A DNA stretch of 64,000 nucleotides, taken from NCBI GenBank assembly GCA_018857735.1, contig JABMCL010001037.1:171001-235000 (forward strand), given 5' to 3'. Below, piece by piece: positions 53,190 to 64,000 of the stretch. The notes under the pieces were generated by a model, which did no database searches, was not told where the DNA came from, and saw nothing but the letters and a program-made list of their open reading frames with translations. How positions within the stretch are numbered: the first letter of the stretch is position 1; each line of letters opens with the position of its first letter. The position numbers and the translations under genes are program-made. Source of the stretch: Alviniconcha marisindica. Lineage: Eukaryota > Mollusca > Gastropoda > Provannidae.

Positions 53190-53964
53190 CTGGTATGGTT
53201 GAGTGTTGCTTTACGTCCAGAGAAACCGTAGGGACGGGAGCCAAAGGACGGCCACCTCGACTTTCACACAGCTCCTGAGCTCTGAAGTTCCGATATTGAT
53301 CTACACTGGGCTGTAAACGGAAGGGTGGAAAAACCAACACAGGTTGATAACTCTCTCTTCTGAGCAGACGGGACCTTCGTTTTCTGTGTCGGCGGTACCT
53401 GACTGATGCACCAAACCCGGACAGGGAAAACCTCGCCCTTGCAGAGCATGTGCTCTTTCAGGCTTTTTTTTGTGGAGGGGGGGTGGGGGGGGGGGATCTC
53501 AGTCAAGTGGTTGAAGTCTCCTTCTGTCCTAGCGGCCGCACGGTCAGGCAGGACAAAAAGCAGGTACTGGCTGTCTAACCGTTCAATTCAACGTTGCTTT
53601 ACGTCCACAGAGACCATAAGGCTTAATATTAGCACCGGGGGAGCCCAGGACGGCCACCTCCACTTTTACACAGCTCCTGAGCTCTCTGCTGTCTATAAGT
53701 ATAACAAATGGAAGCCCCGTCAACAGCTTGGTTTGTAACAGTAAGTGGTTGAAGTGGGGCTGAGAAGCTAGGGGACAGAAGAACATGAAAAGCTGGACGC
53801 CTGTGTGTTTCTGCGGCAGAGCGTGATGACAAGACCGACATCTGTGTGGCCGCCACAATCAACTGGTCGGATCTTTCAGGCCCTCCTCGTTGCCGCTGTC
53901 AGGCCTGCTTAACGCCCACCAGTCTCCGGAGTGGCACTGGCAGTGACCGAGATCCCAGCCATAC

Positions 53965-54078
53965 GGAGAAAGGGGGCGGGGAGGGGAGGGGAGGGGCGGG
54001 AGGGAGGGGGAGGGGGAGGGAATACAGAGCGCTACATTGTCACCACCAGGATGATTCCATTTCGCATTAGGATGGGCC
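53965..54078 (-). mobile_element. Dispersed SINE-like repeat, copy 4 (inverted)
   Basis: On the minus strand it reads ATCCTGGTGGTGACAATGTAG followed by a C-rich tract, the same order as the middle of copies 1 and 2. It is truncated within the C-rich part. Confidence 0.55.
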
Positions 54079-54860
54079 GCGGTGGTGTGCGCCATCTTAA
54101 CGTTTCTTTCAGTGCCACAGGAAAAGTTTTGTTTTTGTTGCCTTGGTGTGGACTCTGCTTCCCCTGTCTAACTGAAATAATAATAAAAGTGAAAAAACAA
54201 AAACAAAACAAAAAACAATAACGCTCAGCAGTTTTCTAGCGTGCCTTTCCAGTGCTAAGTGGATAGTTAACTACACTGCTCTGTGCACTGAACCAAAAAC
54301 AACCAAAAAATAAAATATAAAAATAAAAAACAGAAGAAGAAAAAGAAGAAAAAAGAAAAAGAAAAAAAGAAGATGGTGAGGGTGGAAAGGGGTTTAAGAA
54401 GAAGCCATACGCCATCATATCACAGAAACAGACATAATTACGTTAAATAACATTCAACATTATGCACACGTTATTCCTGTTGAATTTATTTCGATTTGCA
54501 AGTGCCCACAGTTGAGGCCAAGCAAAAGGGAGGATCGGGACCCCCCCCCCCAACCAATGCCCTCCCCAGTCAGAGTCCTTGCCGCCCTGTCCCCACACCC
54601 TGAAGAAGGAAGCAATGTTCTTGATCTTCATCTTGCTTTAACGCCCAATAGCAATGTTGCTTTATGTCCACGTCCACAGAGACCGTACGGACTACTGGCC
54701 ACCTCGACTGTCATACAGCTCCTGTACAGTGTTGCTTTCCGTCCACAGAGACCGTACGGACTTTTAAGGACGGGGAGCCCAGGACAGCCACCTCCTCCAC
54801 TTTCATACGGCTCCTGTACAGTGTTGCTTTCCGTCCACAGAGACCGTACGGACTATTAGC

Positions 54861-54897
54861 AAAGATTATAAATACAAAGTTTGTATTTATAATCTTT
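54861..54897. repeat. 37-bp perfect hairpin flanked by 8-bp direct repeats
   Basis: AAAGATTATAAATACAAA, one G, then its exact complement. ACTATTAG stands on each side (54852-54859 and 54898-54905). It interrupts a SINE-like unit whose neighbours lack it. Confidence 0.85.
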
Positions 54898-55299
54898 ACT
54901 ATTAGGGACGGGGATCCCAGGACGGCCACCTCTACAGTCACACAGCTCCTGACCGCTGTAGGGAGCAATGAGGAAGAAAGGCTGCAGACAGGAGCAGGCA
55001 CGACAGCACACAGAAATGGCCTCCAGACTGTGTGACGTGGCCGTGGCCGCATTCCAGTTCCGCTTCAATCAACGCGGGTAATGGAGGGGGCGTGACCACC
55101 CCTGTCTGTGGTCCGAGGGACAGTGCATTGTTGCAGAACCGTTACATCATCCCCACGCTTGACCCGCTCGTACCCGCGTCTCACTGCACGGGCAACAGAG
55201 CCTCACTGGCCTCACTGGAACTCTCCAAGCAAACAAAATAATTATAGAGATATATGCATACAACACGGCTGTCCCAATCACGGCTGTCATAAATCCTCT

Positions 55300-56145
55300 G
55301 TTCTCGGGTGTAACTGCGTCTGCCTGTTCTCGGGTGTAACTGCGTCTGCCTGTTCTCGGGTGTAACTGTGTCTGCCTGTTCTCGGGTGTAAGCGTGTCTG
55401 CCTGTTCTCGGGTGTAACTGCGTCTGCCTGTTCTCGGGTGTAACTGCGTCTGCCTGTTCTCGGGTGTAACTGCGTCTGCCTGTTCTCGGGTGTAACTGCG
55501 TCTGCCTGTTCTCGGGTGTAAGCTGCGTCTGCCTGTTCTCGGGTGTAACTGCGTCTGCCTGTTCTCGGGTGTAACTGCGTCTGCTTTTCTTTGCGTTCTG
55601 TTCTCGGGTGTAACTGCGTCTGCCTGTTCTCGGGTGTAACTGCGTCTGCCTGTTCTCGGGTGTAACGCGTCTGCCTGTTCTCGGGTGTAACTGCGTCTGC
55701 CTGTTCTCGGGTGTAACTGCGTCTGCCTGTTCTCGGGTGTAACTGCGTCTGCCTGTTCTCGGGTGTAAGCGTGTCTGCCTGTTCTGGGTGTAACTGCGTC
55801 GCCCGTTCTCGGGTGTAAGCGTGTCTGCCTGTTCTCGGGTGTAAGCGCGTCTGCCTGTTCTCGGGTGTAACTGCGTCTGCCTGTTCTCGGGTGTAACTGC
55901 GTCTGCCTGTTCTCGGGTGTAACTGCGTCTGCCTGTTCTCGGGTGTAACTGTGTCTGCCTGTTCTCGGGTGTAACTGTGTCTGCCTGTTCTCGGGTGTAA
56001 CTGCGTCTGCCTGTTCTCGGGTGTAACTGCGTCTGCCTGTTCTCGGGTGTAACTGCGTCTGCCTGTTCTCGGGTGTAACTGTGTCTGCCTGTTCTCGGGT
56101 GTAACTGTGTCTGCCTGTTCTCGGGTGTAACTGTGTCTGCCCCTT
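55300..56145. repeat. 26-bp minisatellite, about 32 units
   Basis: Unit TGCCTGTTCTCGGGTGTAAC then TGCGTC. Some units lose one or two bases (AACGCGTC, AAGCGTGTC), and one is interrupted by TTTTCTTTGCGTTC. The minus strand is stop-free in all frames. Confidence 0.97.
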
Positions 56146-56606
56146 TCCGAGGCTCCGGTCAGGAGAAAATACCACGTTTTTCCCTAAAGTCACGCAAGAG
56201 TCAAGTCGCTCGTGATGAAAGATGTGTTGGGGTTGGTGTCTGTGTGAACATTCAGTGCTTTGTCCACGTGTTGACGATTTCATACATGTGCGTGGCAAAT
56301 CACGTGAGGCTAGCTTAGGTAATATAAGGTAAAATCACGATTTGTTCGTTAAGTCGGTCAGTACTGCTTACGAAGAAGAAGAAGTGTTCAGCTTCAATCT
56401 GATATAATAGCATTTCTACGTCAGCAGCAGACAACGAAGAACGTCAACCGTGGATCACTGATTTTGCAATTGCTGAATCATATTGCACTACCTTGTCTTA
56501 AACTTCTTGCTTTAAAAAAAAGTTAAGCAAGCACACACACACACACACATACACAGAACCGTTACGCACGCACGCACGCACGCGCGCGCGCGCGCGCGCA
56601 CACACA

Positions 56607-56665
<59 letters not shown>

Positions 56666-57190
56666 TTTATTATGACAGACGTGAAACGTACACACTGAGA
56701 CTCCGCTCTAGATGACAGTCCTGATTACGGAAGCCGTGATGCAGAAAAATGTATCGCTTGTACCTCCACGCTTAGGTCAGTGGTGGTCTACTGGTGGAGT
56801 TCCCAGCAAAGACATTATTGTTTGTGCAGATTTTATATGATCAGCGTTTCTTCAACATCACCCTCCTCCCCCTCAATTTAATTTTACTGGTCTGAGTGAC
56901 CCTGTCATCGGGTATGTAATTAACGTGAAATTCATCAAGGATGGCACTGGTGTGTGTTCGACCGCCTCTGAAACGGTCACGCCGCTTGTCACAACGAAGC
57001 AAACCACTGACTAATAAAATTATATGAACACTCTGTCAAACGTGAAGATTAAACCAAATTCATCAAACCATAACCTGAGTAAAAGTTTCACTCACTGCTA
57101 TTGATACACTGATACAAAACATTCCTCGTGCAATCAGTGTACTGCAATTTGGCAATAAAGTTATATTGTATGTCAATTTAGCTTCGAAGA
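56146..57190. other. Sequence with CA/CG microsatellite, no gene seen
   Basis: 56531-56662 is a CA, CG and CA compound repeat. The rest is unique. Confidence 0.65.
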
Positions 57191-57196
57191 GGAATG

Positions 57197-57238
57197 ACCA
57201 CCACCACCACCACCACCACCACCACCACCACCACCACC

Positions 57239-57270
<32 letters not shown>

Positions 57271-57288
57271 CAACAACACAACAACGGA
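57197..57288. repeat. CCA and CAA triplet repeat
   Basis: About 18 ACC triplets followed by about 9 AAC triplets. Confidence 0.95.
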
Positions 57289-57934
57289 GGCTGAACGAAC
57301 CCAAAAGGCAGGGCTGGATGAGACGGGACGAATTCCTGGCTGCGGTGAAGCAGAATCAACACACAAGGGAGATAATTAGCGCTCGAAAGACGTCACACAA
57401 AAACCTCTTTATGTTTTTTTCATTCACTCACGCTGTGATTTGTTTCAAATTGTGGTGAAGCAGGCAAAAACAGACCTTGTGTCCTTCACACTCTGCAAGG
57501 CTTTAAAAAGAGAGAAACTCTGACCTTGGATCCCCCAACAGGGAAAAACCGAAATACCTTCGTCCGCGGTACCCCAGAGCCAGCAACAAAACAACGCAAC
57601 CTTAGTGAGACTTTAGAGTCGGCTCTTCCCAAAATGAGATGCGTTGAAGGGACACAACAATGACATCCGCACAAGGCGATCAATTCTCCCCCCCCCCCCC
57701 CCCCCCTTCCGGCCTATCTTCGTAGTAGCCCGCGCCCTCCACAAGGGGAGAAGTAAAACAACAAGAGGGCAGAAAATAAAGTGATAAGGGAAAAGGATTT
57801 TATGCAGGAATGTTTGGGGTCATCCCACACCGTGGGCTTCCTCCTGTGTCGGCGTACCTTCAAAACAGGGCCACGTCGGCACAACACCTGTAGGTACAGA
57901 CACGCATGAATAATTCATGACCTGCAACCTTTAC

Positions 57935-58119
57935 CTGATTCTGTCATTTAACGCCTTCGTGCAGCCACACGGAGGAACGACAGCGTTTCCTACAATTTGC
58001 ACCGGCCATTTTCTCGCCACTTTACCATTTCGTGTTTCGTGAAGGGTCTTTAAGGCTGCCTTAAAGGCATTCTTTTTGCGTAGCCTTTGTTTCTGCCTAC
58101 CCCTGACTTTAACTGTCAT
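57935..58119 (-). CDS. Candidate alternative first exon of the EPS8 gene
   Basis: An ATG at 58117-58119 opens a frame that starts MTVKVRGRQKQRLRKKN and ends CGCTKALNDRIR at a GTAAAG donor. Its two-base remainder (AG) fits the one-base start of exon 50093-50184, giving RYKIPPPP. The segment is basic and unlike the low-complexity DNA around it. A TATATATAC box on the minus strand at about 58150-58158 lies 30-40 bases upstream. If real, it would yield a form without the PTB domain. No homologue is recognised and an open frame of this size can arise by chance. Confidence 0.3.
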
Positions 58120-58148
58120 GTCCGTAACGCCATCCACACGAGTCAGTC

Positions 58149-58159
58149 TGTATATATAC
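58149..58159 (-). promoter_or_regulatory. TATA-like box before the candidate first exon
   Basis: The minus strand reads CAGTATATATACAG, about 30-40 bases before the ATG at 58119. The spacing suits a core promoter but implies a very short leader. AT repeats are common in this window, so the match is weak. The same AG could instead be a splice acceptor. Confidence 0.2.
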
Positions 58160-58273
58160 TGGGAGGAGTGATTAGTGGATTGTATAGTTTATTCATTGAC
58201 AACTCACCACTTTCACAATTTTTCTTGAGATGAAAACGCAAGTTTTTGGGGGTGGGGTGGGAACAGGTAGACC

Positions 58274-58335
<62 letters not shown>

Positions 58336-59108
58336 AATTTTAACATCTTGCCAACTGCATAGGGTCACCTCAGGACGATGAAACTCTGCCATAAGCAAAT
58401 ACACATTTACAAAAAACTCTTCTCAAATGTAAATCCTTTTCAAAACTCTTCTCAAACCCTTTGTCACCAAAATCAGTCGATACTGACGTATTTATAAATA
58501 CCACAAAACATACATACGGAAGAGGCACAGTCATACTGAAGAAGACTGCCCACTGGCCATTCATACTTGACAAGGGCAGAAAATAGGAAGGAGAGGCGAT
58601 ACACATGAAACACAGAGCTCTACAACATGACACCAGCCCTCAAACCTTGAAACGCGTCGCCAATGTCAGCAAAATAAGTGCACAAAACCCGCCCCGTATC
58701 AATGGGAAGCACTATTTTTTTGACACCGACCGTGTTTCTCTTTTGTGGTACCGATTTGGCATTTACCTGAACTGCTTTTTCACTGGCGTACATCATACCT
58801 TCCGTTCTAGCGTACAAGACAAGTCACAATGCGAATTGGTGGGAAAAGAAAATAAAGACGTGCGCGATCGCGCACACAGTCTAGACAGACGAACCGACCC
58901 CCCAAAAAACAACAACAACAACAACAACAAAAACATATACACTTCAGCTTCATGAATCGCAAGACTTGTTGTGCAGGGAGAAAAGCGAGGTAAGTGAAAT
59001 AATATCGAACTCAAGATTAAATAATTTACACATATTTTCATAAGCTCCACACTGCTACAGCAGGAATGTTGGGGATTTCTTCAGAATTTATTATTAAAAA
59101 ATCACACC

Positions 59109-59110
<2 letters not shown>
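58160..59110. other. Sequence with GA run and SINE-like tail, no gene seen
   Basis: After the GA run, 58333-58378 reads GAATTTTAACATCTTGCCAA and then CTGCATAGGGTCACCTCAGG, the same tail as near 33090. Confidence 0.65.
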
Positions 59111-59172
<62 letters not shown>

Positions 59173-59266
59173 CATCATTATCGTTAGTGGAGATGTACTT
59201 GAGCGCGCGCGTGAGTGAGTGAGTGAGTGAGTGTGTGCGTGTGTGTGTGGTGTGTGTGTGTGTGTG

Positions 59267-59308
<42 letters not shown>

Positions 59309-59349
59309 TGTAGTGTAGTGTAGTGTAGTGTAGTGTGTGAAGTGTAGGT

Positions 59350-59381
<32 letters not shown>

Positions 59382-59400
59382 GGGGGGGGGGGGGGGGGGG
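59111..59400. repeat. AT, GAGT, TG and TAGTG microsatellites with G run
   Basis: A pure AT run (59112-59170), TG-rich blocks, a TAGTG pentamer run (59307-59335) and a 20-base G run. Confidence 0.95.
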
Positions 59401-59617
59401 CAGGGAAGGAAGGAGGGGAGGGGGAAGGCGAGATCAGATGGAGAGGGTATCGACCCGGACTTGTAGGTCTTCAAAGTGATTCAATGTACAATAAAAACCG
59501 GGTGACTCGCAGTGTTCTTGCTGGGGAACGCTGCAACAACGTCACTGTGATGAGAACTAACTAAACCTGCCAGCAATCTCCACACATAATGTTAAGCCAA
59601 AATGTGTATGTGTATGT

Positions 59618-59655
59618 GTGTGTGTGTGTGTGAGAGAGAGGGGGGGGGGGAGAGG

Positions 59656-59722
<67 letters not shown>

Positions 59723-59762
59723 AGAGATGTGTGTGAGTGTGTGGGGGGTGCGTGAGAGATGG

Positions 59763-59833
<71 letters not shown>

Positions 59834-59870
59834 GTGTGCGTGCGTGCATGAGAGGGGGGGGGGGGGGAGC
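59618..59870. repeat. TG and GA microsatellites
   Basis: Two long GA runs separated by GTGTGTGAGTGTGTGGGGGG and framed by G runs. Confidence 0.95.
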
Positions 59871-61687
59871 TGAAGAAAAACAAAGAAATCATCATATTTT
59901 CCTTTTTCTACCATGACACGAGTAAGCTTGGTTTGCTGTGTGTAAAAGTTTGAGGAAACAGATTCCGTTCAGGTTACGGATTTCCAACGGTATGCCTATA
60001 TCCACACTACACAACGCTTTTTGTGTCTGGGGTTACTTACCCTCTGTAGATTATCATGGTGGTCGAATGACTAGCAAGACACGACTAGGTAAATCCAGGC
60101 GAACACACCAGAATTCCAGCGGCGAGAAAACTACACCTGTCCTTTCTAAGTCCGAGACCTCCAGGACATGTCAAAATAATACTAACACAGAACAGATGCT
60201 CTCAGGTTCCAAAAAGAGTCTCACACAGTTGTTCACAGAGCTGTAAATGGCACTTGTGGTCAGCACTTGTTGTCAGTGTCTTCTCCACGATGTCGTTTTA
60301 AATCATCCGATGGACACCCATGCATTTGCACATTCAGTCATCCACAGAACAGCCGGTCCACATGCATTGTCTCTCACGAAACATCCAGTCAACGCAAGCC
60401 TGGTGGAAGCTACCTACTTAGACGTATATAACTAACTACACTGGGTTTTATTATCTATTCAGCCCAGTGTTGCTATCCTCCTCTCTGGGTTGCAGAAGAA
60501 GCGGATTCCTGCCCTGCTAAGCATCCACAGCGACCATCCACGAGTGTCCCTCAAGCTGCAGAAGAAGTAGTCATCGGAAGAAGAAGAGGAAGACGACGAG
60601 GAAACTGGTGTAACTTTTCGACTTCTCCGCTTACTGACGTCCCCCTTCAGAACACAGGTGCTCGTCAGTCTTCAGTGTCGGTGTGTGGAATGCGAAATCG
60701 CACCGAGCTCCTTCATAAAAACAGAAGTTAAAAAAGAAGAAAAGAAAAGAAAAGGATGCTTCGTCTACATACAGTTGGGGGTAAATCCGAGCTGTGGGGA
60801 CACCCCAGGCGACGTATAAATCACATCTCCGAACTTCCACAGTGATTTTTCTGACGAAACTCCCTCCCATCCAATCACCGTTTCTCTAGCGGCGAAAGCT
60901 GCACCCAGACAACGCTGTTTGGAAACGAAATCTCCCTCCAGACATCGCTATACGTGGAAGCTGAATCGCTTGCCCCCAGTGGACATTTTCAACGACATGC
61001 ACACCAGTTCTACATTGCAAGCTCGCCCGAATAGCTATAGCCTTCCATCAAGTGGAACACGAGACCGGTACATCCAGCTATCAGCATCACTGTCTACATA
61101 CACCCAAAACGCAACGCGTCAGATAAATCTTTAGCGTATCTGTGCTGGCCGGGTGCCAGCTTGGGTGTACAGGCTAACTAACTGCCTGCGGTCATCTCCG
61201 CGGCCCTGATACGGGTGGACTAGCTAGCTAGCCTAGCGAAGGTAGGTATACTCGGAACCACCCATTTCGGAGAAAGGAATTTAGGGTCCAAGTCAGTTTG
61301 GAATGCGGCCGCAGGCAGACCCGAGTGTCCTTTTGTTACTGGGTGGGGAAAGTAGAGATGGGTGGGGGTGGGAGTGGGGGTGGGGTGGGGGTCATCTGCT
61401 GACTCGTATCTCCCCCCCCCCCCCCCCCCCCCCCCCCCCGAGTTCATCTGACACAGTGTGGCAGTTGTCGCATTAGAGTGTGTATGAATGGAAACGGCTC
61501 AAAGACGCAGAAGCATCGCTGTTAGTTCCGAGTTCCCCAACTCGTTGTGATTTTCTTCTGGGATCTCTCTGTCTCTGTCTCTGTCTGTCTGTCTCCCTTC
61601 TTCTTACAAACCGCGGACAGCACCTTCCTTCTCAAACTGCCTCGAAAAAAAGAAGAAGAAAAAGGGTGGGGTGGGGGGGGGGGGGGG

Positions 61688-61739
<52 letters not shown>

Positions 61740-62010
61740 TGTGTTTACTGCAACCGCTTGTGTAATAAAGCGCTATTTGCTGAAAAGGCGATTGTAGCGA
61801 CAGCACAACTGCAATGCAAATGTTACGATTTTACGACCAGTAGCGTGCGTGGCGGTGCCAGTCAGCAAGGCGGGTCTGTCTGGTTCCTGCTCTCCTTCTC
61901 TGCTCCGCACGGTGTGGGCTTTAACAGTGTGCACAGTCAGGCCCACTAGAAACCTGCATTCTTCTTACTACCACCTACCATTTTGGGACGCACAAGGAGG
62001 ACAAGAAGAA
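59871..62010. other. Mixed unique sequence, relatively CpG-rich, no gene seen
   Basis: 60000-61250 has more CpG than most of the window and includes CGTATAAATC near 60815 and a CCAATCACC near 60870. This makes it promoter-like, but no exon could be tied to it. C run at 61411-61439, GGGGTG run at 61665-61690 and TG run at 61691-61738. Confidence 0.5.
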
Positions 62011-62019
62011 AGCACAATT

Positions 62020-62119
62020 CTGCGACACGGCCACAGATAACCCGTAGCTTACTCCCGCGAAAGGATCCGTGCGACACGGCCACAGATAACCCGTAGCTTA
62101 CTCCCGCGAAAGGATCCGT
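62020..62119. repeat. 49-bp direct duplication
   Basis: TGCGACACGGCCACAGATAA, then CCCGTAGCTTACTCCCGCG and AAAGGATCCG, occurs twice in a row. Confidence 0.95.
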
Positions 62120-62135
62120 GTCTCGCACTTAATCA

Positions 62136-62950
62136 GCGTTCTGTACTGGAACGAAAACAGCGCTCTGTAACACAGGAAAGCATGCAGGACAACAACTGCG
62201 ATCGACCTCGACCACAGTATGTACTTTCTTCCTGAGTCTCTGTCCTCCCTTCCAGCGTTCTGTACTAGAACGAAAACAGCGCTCTGTAACACAGGAAAGC
62301 ATGCAGGACAACAACTGCGATCGACTCGACCACAGTATGTACTTTCTTCCTGAGTCTCTGTCTCTTCCCTCCCCCCCCCCTCCACCCCTTATCCCCTTAG
62401 CGTTCTGTACTAGAACGAAAACAGCGCTCTGTAACACAGGAAAGCATGCAGGACAACAACTGCGATCGACCTCGACCACAGTATGTACTTTCTTCCTGAG
62501 TCTCTGTCTCTTCCCCTTTCCCCCCCCCCCCCCCCCACCCCTTATCCCCTTAGCGTTCTGTACTAGAACGAAAACAGCGCTCTGTAACACAGGAAAGCAT
62601 GCAGGACAACAACTGCGATCGACCTCGACCACAGTATGTACTTTCTTCCTGAGTCTCTGTCTCTTCTCCTTCCCCCCCCCCCCCTCCCCTATCCCCTTAG
62701 CGTTCTGTACTAGAACGAAAACAGCGCTCTGTAACACAGGAAAGCATGCAGGACAACAACTGCGATCGACCTCGACCACAGTATGTACTTTCTTCCTGAG
62801 CCTCTCTCCCCCCCCCCCCACATCCCCTTAGCGTTCTGTACTAGAACGAAAACAGCGCTCTGTAACATAGGAAAGCATGCAGGACAACAACTGCGATCGA
62901 ACTCGACCACAGTATGTACTTTCTTCCTGAGCCTCTGTCTCTTCTCCGAC
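62136..62950. repeat. Tandem repeat of about 115-152 bp, 6 units
   Basis: A conserved block of about 105 bases (AGCGTTCTGTACTAGAACG, AAAACAGCGCTCTGTAACAC, GAAAGCATGCAGGACAACA, CGATCGACCTCGACCACAG) starts near 62137, 62252, 62399, 62551, 62699 and 62829. C-rich spacers of variable length account for the unequal periods. Confidence 0.95.
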
Positions 62951-63384
62951 AACCGACAACAATCCAAAAAGAAGTTATCGTGATCCTACTCGACGAAGAG
63001 TAAGTAAGTAAATTGGTGTTTTACGCCCACAAGTCGACGAAGAACAGAACCTGATCTAGCAAAATTTAACACACTGCTCAACCTGATCTTACAAAGTTTA
63101 ACACGCAGGCTTCACAAATCCACGTCAACGACACCAAACTGTCCATCTCGACTGACAAGTGTCGAGTTGGCAACAGGGGCCATCGAATACGAACAGGGTG
63201 TGGCTCCTTCCTTCACAAGACAAGACGGGTACAGGTACGTGTGGCAGAAACACAGAAGAAAACGAGGCGTGTCCTCAAGCGCATAAAATGCTTTAGTCAA
63301 CACAGACAGTCAGCGTGTGTTAGTTCACAAGCCAGTACAGTATTTGCCCTTGCCTCGCTGACGACTGTGTACCCAGTCTCTTGT

Positions 63385-64000
63385 GCACAATGCAACTTCG
63401 GTTTGGATGACCTGGGCAAGGCCACCCCTTTACCAGGCAGTCAGTCAGTCAGCCTACCGACTATGGACTCGAGTCTTTTGTGTGCAACAATAATTCCCTT
63501 TGGATAACCGAGGCAAGGCCAGCTCTTTACAAGGTATGCAGATTAAATGGACACAACCTTTAGCTGTGCGAAATGCAGCTTCCCCTTTGGATGACTCAGA
63601 CAAGGCCAACCCTTTACAAGGTATGCAGATTAAATGGACACAACCTTTAGCTGTGCAAAATACAACTTCCGTTCGGATGACCGAGACAAGGCCAGCTCTT
63701 TACAAGGTATGCAGACTGTGCAAAAACAACAACAACAACACTTCCCTTTGGATGACCGCGAAAAGGCCAACCCTTTACAAGGTATGCAGTTTAAATGGAC
63801 ACAACCTTTAGCTGTGCAAGATACAACTTCTCTTTGGACGTCCGAGGCAAGGCCAACCCTTAACTATATCTTCAGCTGAGCAGAACACAACTTCTAACTG
63901 GATGACCGAGGCAACGGCAACCCTTTGAAAAGCATATACACTATCTGGCCATAGTTTAGTTTTGTATGAAGTACAACTTCCGTTCGGATGACCAAAGCAA
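63385..64000. repeat. 85-bp tandem repeat, at least 7 units, runs off the window
   Basis: Unit contains CTTCCCTTTGGATGACCGAG, CAAGGCCAACCCTTTACAAG, GTATGCAGATTAAATGGAC and ACAACCTTTAGCTGTGCAAA. The last units drift. Confidence 0.92.

Larger units (their letters stand above)
53190..54965. repeat. Cluster of SINE-like units (GTTGCTTTACGTCCACAGAG family)
   Basis: At least five units begin near 53203, 53593, 54655, 54731 and 54823. Each contains GTTGCTTT(A/C)CGTCCA, an AGACCGTACGG-like word, GGACGG, CCCAGGACGGCCACCTC, CACTTTCATACAGCTCCTG or close variants. The last three are nearly tandem. Related short words (CCTCAGGACG, CTGCCAACTGCATAGGGTC) occur at 33100, 40970, 44890 and 58350. No exon seen in this stretch. 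Confidence 0.7.

Noticed and set aside
55016..55075. Plus-strand ATG with a short frame (MASRLCDVAVAAF) before a GGTAATGG
   Set aside because: Only about 20 codons, no downstream exon or homology; chance is likely.
55147..56298. 383-codon minus-strand frame
   Set aside because: Product of the 26-bp array, cycling through all frames.
62129..62831. Long open frames on both strands
   Set aside because: Generated by the six-unit tandem repeat; lengths depend on C-run spacers.

Overview
The window is animal nuclear DNA, most likely from an invertebrate and probably a gastropod mollusc. It has long introns, GT/AG splice sites, tRNA-derived SINE-like repeats and TTAA-flanked DNA transposon relics. 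It is saturated with CA, GA and AT microsatellites, homopolymers and minisatellites. The lineage is inferred from this repeat style and the exon sequences and was not tested.

One gene is well supported: a homologue of EPS8 (epidermal growth factor receptor kinase substrate 8, an actin capping and bundling adaptor). It lies on the minus strand and runs through most of the window. I assembled 13 exons between 50184 (5' side) and 272 (3' side) from protein similarity, splice sites and codon phase. They encode about 645 residues: the proline-rich linker after the PTB domain, the conserved helical middle region, the PPYVPRF linker, a two-exon SH3 domain, a variable linker and the start of the C-terminal actin-binding region. 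Every junction keeps phase. The single fault is exon 34219-34458, which carries one extra base near 34375. The PTB domain exons are not seen between 50185 and 64000. The last C-terminal exons lie left of position 1. A phase-matched, basic open segment at 57935-58119 with a TATA-like box behind it is a tentative alternative first exon.

Layout: 1-2703 holds the two most 3' exons, a SINE and a 226-bp TTAA MITE. 2704-24722 is intron with one small exon (16056-16137), many minisatellites, a piggyBac-like relic and a fold-back element. 24723-37255 is the exon-dense core (SH3 and middle region). 37256-48657 is an intron containing a 3.86-kb tandem duplication, each copy ending in an array of short palindromes. 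48658-50184 has two exons. 50185-64000 holds repeats, clustered SINE-like units and three large tandem arrays. No rRNA, functional tRNA, CRISPR array or viral gene was seen. The many long open frames in the window are mostly tandem repeats or low-complexity DNA without stops.
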